A DNA stretch of 22,500 nucleotides. It comes from Trachelipus rathkii. Lineage: Eukaryota > Arthropoda > Malacostraca > Isopoda > Trachelipodidae. Positions 17,520-22,500 of this stretch are shown here, piece after piece. The notes under the pieces are model-generated. The model saw nothing but the letters and a program-made list of their open reading frames with translations, searched no databases and was not told where the DNA came from. The DNA lies in contig JABUQX010116868.1 of NCBI GenBank assembly GCA_015478945.1, positions 7,501 through 30,000 of the forward strand, in the 5' to 3' direction. Made by a program: the position numbers and the translations under genes. Position 1 is the first letter of the stretch. Each line of letters starts with the position of its first letter.

Positions 17520-18830
17520 AACCCTCACATACAAATTTTTCGGCCTACCTCCTAATGGTATCGTATGGCCACCGGCTTCACCGAAATTACCTTCAGCCAT
17601 ACCTGTTCGTCGCAGTTCGGGTCAAAAAAAAAAAAAAATTTTGCCCCCCTTTCTCCTTTCCATCATCCCCGGCAAAATACCAGCTACTGCTTCTACTTCC
17701 ACCTCCTTTGGCGCACACGACGAAAATAAAAGTGTGCGCCTAAAGGTCTACTATCTACAGTGCAGTTCTCCAGAACTTGGAATTTCCCCACGCGATGACC
17801 TTATAAATAAAAAAAAATGTACATCATGGTGATGCTGTTTCATGCAGATATTACTTTGACTCCACATAGTTCCTTGGCATCTGGAGTTTGCTCTCAGAGC
17901 ATGTCTTTCGATAACTCCTTTGATTGCTAATTATCATTGAACGTGTTCGCATGGAGCCATCCTTCCTCGTCAATCTGGAAATTTCATCTCCTTGGGGACT
18001 TTATGGAGTCTTCGTCCGCAGATCAATCTTGTTATTGCGACCTTCCACTCCACACTCAAGACCGTGCTCCCACAACTGCTTTATCATCCGTGCATCTTTC
18101 TCCACAAATCCCTGGTGGACGCACATCCTTTCAAACCGAGCACATCACTCAAAGGTTCCAACCCTCCCCAGTCCCATCCGAGGTCCCTGTCCGCCGCCAT
18201 TCAGATCAGGTGAAAACCTAGTCAGGTGCTGTATCGCAGTCTTCTTCCTCCACAAATGACGCTTCGCCTAAGCTAATGTCTGCTTCGATTGACCAACTAC
18301 CTTCACTCACCGCTACTACGAATACTACTACCCTTGGTGAAATTTCGATGGTTCGTGGATAGGGCGAGAGTACGAACCGCCCACCATCAATGGTAGAGCT
18401 TTCAAAACGCCCTCAGACTAACTGGCGGATACGTGGAGGAGAATAACCTTGCCCAAGTTTTTGGTGACACCCCTCCTCCTAACCCTCTTGCCGAGTTTCT
18501 TTATCGCCGCCACATCATCATGATTCTCTCCTGCAGGACTTTCCGAAGCCTCCATGATACTTCGCAAAGCATCGGGGAGGGTACCAGTACTTTTGACTCG
18601 CCCTGCCCTCTCATGTTCAAGACTATCCCAGCAGGATAGATAAGATTGTCACCAATCGTCTGCTTACTTATAATATCCTTGATTATGACCATGACAACTA
18701 TTTTGCAATGGAACTGCCGACATTACTACCCCAATTTCGAGGAATTAGCCCGACTTATCATCCGAAATACATAAGTTTACAGGAGACTCAAACCGTTAGG
18801 TTATTAGGATCCCTTTATCTCTGTCCATAG
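17520..18830 (+). mobile_element. Second Jockey/I-like fragment: ORF1 tail and ORF2 endonuclease start
   Basis: Several frames from 17640 to 18640 hold proline/serine-rich, low-complexity words (GAHDENKSVRLK, SLSPQIPGGRTSFQ-like, PSPVPSEVPVRR), compatible with a Gag-like ORF1 but not decisive. At 18691, ATG opens MTTILQWNCRHYYPNFEELA and, a little later, SLQETQTV: the QWNCRG...NFEEL...CLQET signature of the N-terminal endonuclease of Jockey/I-type ORF2. In the family, the Asn of QWN and the Glu of QET bind the catalytic metal. Similarity ends near 18830. This is just the region lost from the Polinton-bearing copy, though the two may be unrelated insertions. Confidence 0.65.
18691..18810 (+). 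pseudogene. Truncated Jockey/I-like endonuclease start
   Basis: About 40 codons from the start of ORF2: ILQWNCR near the N-terminus and LQETQ about 30 residues on. Start ATG 18691 is preceded in frame by ATG 18685; either would serve. The remainder of the domain is absent. Confidence 0.75.
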
Positions 18831-19339
18831 AGCAAAGTGAGGGTCGTAAGTGAAGAGTCGGAAGTGAGAAATCAAGTTGGGTGGTAAGCAACTGGAACAA
18901 GTATCAGTTTAAATGTTTAGTCTATGTTGTATGAAAAAGACACATGGCCAGTGTAGTAGGAAAGCTGCGAATAGTAGTAAAAGTGTCTAAGGAAAGAAAT
19001 TTGAATTAGCAGAAGAGAGGAAAATTATGCATAGTAGGAGTAAACGGCATAGTTATGGATCTGGACCAGGGAATGAACCATGACAAGATACCACAGTGAG
19101 GGGTCTGTCGCGGTATGTGAAGCTCTAGGGTGGGTCTTGCTTATTTTTTCTATTTAACAAAATATATTTAAAGAATAAAAATAGCAACTCGAAGCGATGA
19201 AATTACCTCCCATTTTTAATGGTTCGCCTTTTCTCTTTTGCGTTCATTTTCTTTACACACTCATCCACCAGGCAACATCTTATTGACCATCATTTATCCA
19301 CATATATAAACATACTTAACGATCTCACCCCTCTTCTAG
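18831..19339. other. Spacer, nothing recognised
   Basis: No convincing frame or repeat. The last part may belong to the leader of the RTE-like element that follows. Confidence 0.35.
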
Positions 19340-19556
19340 GCAATATCTTACAGACATACCTACTACTTATATCCCTATGTGAGGGAGAGAAAGAATTGCC
19401 AACATCATATGTCCTGCGTGTCGTAGAAGGCGACTAAGGGACGGTGGTAGTTGGGTTGGCTGCCCACTACCACCTATCTCTTGCTAGGAATGCTGATGCA
19501 GGCCTCGGAGATGGTCGTGATCGCCGTAAACGGCCTTCTAATTTTCGCGAAATTGT

Positions 19557-20310
19557 ATGAATCGTATGGGTACATGGAATGTCAGAGGAATAAATGTTGA
19601 GGAGAAGAGGAGAGAGGTGATGGATGTATTTAGAAAGGGCAAATTTGATTTGCTCGCTGTGACTGAAACAAAGATGAAAGGAAACGGTGAAAATGAGTGG
19701 TGTGGTGTGGTGTGGGGTGAAATGTGTGTGCTGGTGTGGAAAGGAATGAGAGGGTGGAGAGAAGGAGTTGAATTTGATGAGAGTGACTTGCTGTACAGAG
19801 CTATGGTAGACTTTGTGGTGTTAGTACTAGAATTTCTAATGGTTAAATTTAAGTTTGAAAAGGTCAAGGTATGTGTGGTTGTGACGTATGGTCCATCTGA
19901 GGGAAATGTTGAAGAGAGCACGGTTTTCTGGGATAATCTGAATGATGTTTTGGATGGGGTGAGAAGGAGCTTCATCTTGATGGTGCTGGGGGGCCCTAAT
20001 GGTTGGATAGGTGATCAAGCAAAGAGATGGTATAACAGGTGGTTTTGGGGTGTCTAGAGAAAATGAGAATGGTAGGAAGGTGATTGACTTCTGTGAGGAG
20101 AGAGGTATGTCTGTAAGTTATACTTTCTTTAAACACAAGAGCCTCCATAAGTATACTAGAGTTGGTGTAGGTAGAGATGGTTCCGAAGTGAAAAGTATGA
20201 TTGATTTTTTGTTGGTGAAAAAGTAGATGTAGAAGTATGTGTTGGATGTTAAATCAGTGAGAGGATTAGGAATGGGATTATCGGATCATTATGTTGTTCT
20301 ATGTTAAATT
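19557..20310 (+). pseudogene. RTE-like endonuclease/exonuclease/phosphatase domain, broken
   Basis: ATG 19557 starts MNRMGTWNVRGINVEEKR, with the Asn of WNVRG. VTETKMKG has the metal-binding Glu. VVTYGPSEGNVEE follows, then LGGPNGWIGD, where relatives have a GD-N motif: the Asp is lost. After a shift near 20030, ENGRKVIDFCEERGMSV and KHKSLHKYTRVGVGRDGSEVKSMIDFLLVKK run to a stop at 20226. The terminal SDHYVV motif with the catalytic His lies at about 20280-20297. The domain would nick target DNA to prime reverse transcription. Loss of the Asp and the breaks make it inactive. Confidence 0.85.
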
Positions 20311-20639
20311 AAGTTAGTGGGGGCTTGGATGGAGAGGAAGGTGATACAGAAAGAAGTGGGTAGAATTAAGAGTGAGGTTAAGTGAACAAGGTAATAAGGA
20401 TAAGTATCTAAGAGCACTCGCAAGTAAATCAGCTGAATGTGAACTAGGTGAAACAACAAATCTGGGAGCAAATGAAGGAAGCAGTTGTTAGTAGTGCAAA
20501 GGAAGTATGTGGATGTGCTAAAATAGGAAGTTATTATTTTAACAGAGAGTGGTGGAATGAAGAGGTGATATAAGCGGTTCAAAGTAAAAAAGAAGCGTGG
20601 TTGATTGTACTATAAGCCAATGAAGAAGTTTCAAAAGAA

Positions 20640-21720
20640 AGATGTTTGGAAGTATATAGGGAGGAAAAAAGAAATACTAAAAGGTGTATACGTAGGAGAA
20701 AAGAAAAGGTAAATGAACAGTTGGGGAGGAGGATGAATGGGGACTTAGAAAGGAATAGGAAGCTCTTCTGGAAGGAAGCGCGAAAGGTTAAGAATGAGAA
20801 TAAGGGGAACCTGCTTAGAATAATGAATAGGAATGGTGCTTTTGTAACTGATGAAATGGATGCGAGGGAAGTGTGGAAAGAACACTTCGAGAATCTGTAT
20901 AATATTAACAGTAATGAAGAGGTGATAGTGAATGTGTGTGGGTTTGATGGTTCAAGAAGAAATAGGTATTTTGAGGATGAGGTCATTAGCAAGGAGGAGG
21001 TAATGGGTAGACTGATGAAGAATGGAAAATCTGCAGGTATAGATGAAATTACTGGTGAAATGATCAAGAACGGAGGCGAGATGGTGATTGATTGATTGGA
21101 TTTGGAAGTTGTGTAATAAAGCATTTATGGAGGGCATAGTTCCGAGGGATTGGAGGAGAGCAGTAATAGTACCCTTATATAAGGGTAAGGGAGATAAGAG
21201 GAACTGTAGGAATTATAGGGGAATTAGTTTACCGAGTGTTGTAGGGAAGATATATGCTGGTATTTTAGTCGAAAGGGTGCGTCGAGGGACTAAAGGACTG
21301 ATTGGTGAAGAACAAGGTGCGTTTAAGAGTGGTAGAGGATGTGTGGATCAAATCTTTACATTGAAACAAATGATTGAGAAAATGAGGGAGAAGAAGAATA
21401 AATTGTATTTAGGTTTTATGGATTTGCAACAGGCGTATGATAGGATTAATAGGGAAGCTTTATGGCAGGTGTTAGTCGAAGGAATCAAAAGAGTGTATGA
21501 CGATAGTGAAGCGTGTGTAATAACAAATGGTGTCAAAAGTTATTATTGGTTTAATATTAATAGCGGAGTGAGGCAGGGATGTGTTATGTCCCCTTGGTTA
21601 TTCAATTTGTATATGGATGGAGTTATAAAAAAATTAGAAATGGGGGTGGCAGGAAATGGTGTTAAAATGATGGAGATTGGAGGTGAGTGGAGGGTGCCCT
21701 ACCTATTATATATAGAGGGG
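20640..21720 (+). pseudogene. RTE-like linker and reverse transcriptase, truncated at the active site
   Basis: Frame 20646-21095 is a charged linker (EVYREEKRNTKRCIRRRKEK, NRKLFWKEARKVKNENKGN, VWKEHFENLYNINSNEEV) ending at AGIDEITGEMIKNGGEM. An extra GATT near 21088-21096 shifts the frame. The RT then follows: AVIVPLYKGKGDKRNCRNYRG, ISLPSVVGKIYAGILVERVR, EEQGAFKSGRGCVDQIFTLKQ, FMDLQQAYDRINREALWQVL (first catalytic Asp) and SGVRQGCVMSPWLFNLYMDG. It ends LLYIEGAVRL, where the YADD box should be, so the two catalytic Asp residues are absent. A stretch between WQVL and GIKRVY is about nine residues shorter than I expect. Not functional. Confidence 0.88.
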
Positions 21721-22500
21721 GCGGTGAGGCTGGGCTTTCTTTTCGACTTGTCATATTCTTCTACTACTTCCCTTTTCCGATGCATGTCACGCACCTTACC
21801 CAGTCTTGGGGAAAAAAAGGAAGATGATGAAAAATAGCAACCTAAAGTTTAACCCTTAAATTCACTATAGAAACGAAAACTAAAACTAGTTTTCCTTTTG
21901 AACAATATCAATCATCACTACGAAAGCATTTTCTTTAATATAAATTTTCCTATCATAACTTCTTGTATGCTGAAAATTAAATATTTGTGAAAATACCCAC
22001 AGATAATAGCGCTCATGTCCATTACCTCTGTCCCATGAAGCTGAATTCAATTTTTTTTCCAGAGTTACATTATCGAACAAAATGTTCAAGGGCGAGCGCA
22101 TAGTGACAAGTGTTGGAATTATTTTCATATATATTTATATAACTTCTTGTTTTGTTGTTTATTGAAACGAAGGAAAGTGAAATAAATTATACAATATTTT
22201 TGGTTACGTTAAGTAAGGTTATTTTTATGTTACGTTACGCAGCATAGATTTAAACTTTTTTAATATTTTTAAAGGTGTGAAGCTCTTTTATTCCTATACA
22301 GTTTTATATTGACTCAATTCAGTTTTATTTTGATTTTTCTCAAATGTGTTCGGATTCATGCAATCGATAGCGATACGGATATGGACATGGATAAATGACA
22401 TGATCCGAAAATAGAATAGTTTTTCCAGCGATGGAATATCTAAACTAAATAAAATTGTCGATTTCGATTGGTCGTCCAATCAGTATTTTTTTCTAAACCT
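21721..22500. other. AT-rich spacer, nothing recognised
   Basis: AT-rich sequence after the truncated RT, with short frames only and no family or RNA signature that I can see. Confidence 0.4.

Larger units (their letters stand above)
19340..21720 (+). mobile_element. RTE-like non-LTR retrotransposon, 3'-truncated
   Basis: The better of two copies of one family. A leader with GAGAAAGAATTGCC, CCTGCGTGTCGTAGAAGGCGACTAAGG and GTAGTTGGGTTGGCTGCCCA (19390-19470) is followed by the endonuclease (from 19557), a linker and the reverse transcriptase (to about 21720). Similarity to an RT ends right where the active-site box should be, so the thumb and 3' end are missing. Several frameshifts and stops. 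I recall near-identical proteins from many decapod genomes, which supports the taxonomic guess. Confidence 0.85.

Noticed and set aside
19538..19975. 145-residue minus-strand frame, also 20579-21124
   Set aside because: Antisense shadows of the RTE-like endonuclease and linker, rich in Ser/Thr/Phe as expected of the complement of this purine-rich coding strand.

Overview
The window is repeat-rich eukaryotic DNA that is almost entirely mobile elements, nested in one another. I see no intact host gene, no rRNA and no tRNA. The two non-LTR retrotransposon families look like those common in decapod crustaceans, so an arthropod, probably a crab, shrimp or crayfish, is my best guess. That is a judgement from remembered family resemblance, not a database result.

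The centrepiece is a Polinton/Maverick (polintovirus-like) element at 3956-14601, 10,646 bp. It starts 5'-AG, ends CT-3', and is flanked by a perfect 6-bp target-site duplication, GACCCT (3950-3955 and 14602-14607). Its terminal inverted repeats are about 2.0 kb (left) and 2.2 kb (right). Each is built from a fixed series of tandem-repeat arrays with different units. Between them lie eight genes, all on the minus strand. In transcription order they are: A32-type packaging ATPase; a small basic/hydrophobic GGG-FLP protein; a conserved Polinton protein of unknown function; a retrovirus-like integrase with a C-terminal chromodomain; penton-like minor capsid protein; a pX-like basic protein; double-jelly-roll major capsid protein; and adenain-like cysteine protease. 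Together they are a virion-morphogenesis plus integration set. The protein-primed DNA polymerase B expected of an autonomous Polinton is absent, and there is no room left for it. Most of the genes carry frameshifts or stops. The integrase has a single one-base break.

The Polinton sits inside ORF2 of a plus-strand Jockey/I-like non-LTR retrotransposon (about 2990-3955 and 14602-16755), between the endonuclease and reverse-transcriptase parts. Removing the Polinton and one duplicated copy of the target restores that reading frame. The host retrotransposon had already lost most of ORF1 and the endonuclease, and it carries a decayed RNase H domain. A second fragment of a similar element (ORF1 tail plus endonuclease start) lies at about 17520-18830.

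Two copies of another non-LTR family (RTE-like, with an endonuclease and a KGKG...NYRGISL-type RT) lie outside, pointing away from each other: a minus-strand copy at about 640-2290 and a plus-strand copy at about 19340-21720. Both are degenerate. The remainder is AT-rich spacer with simple repeats.
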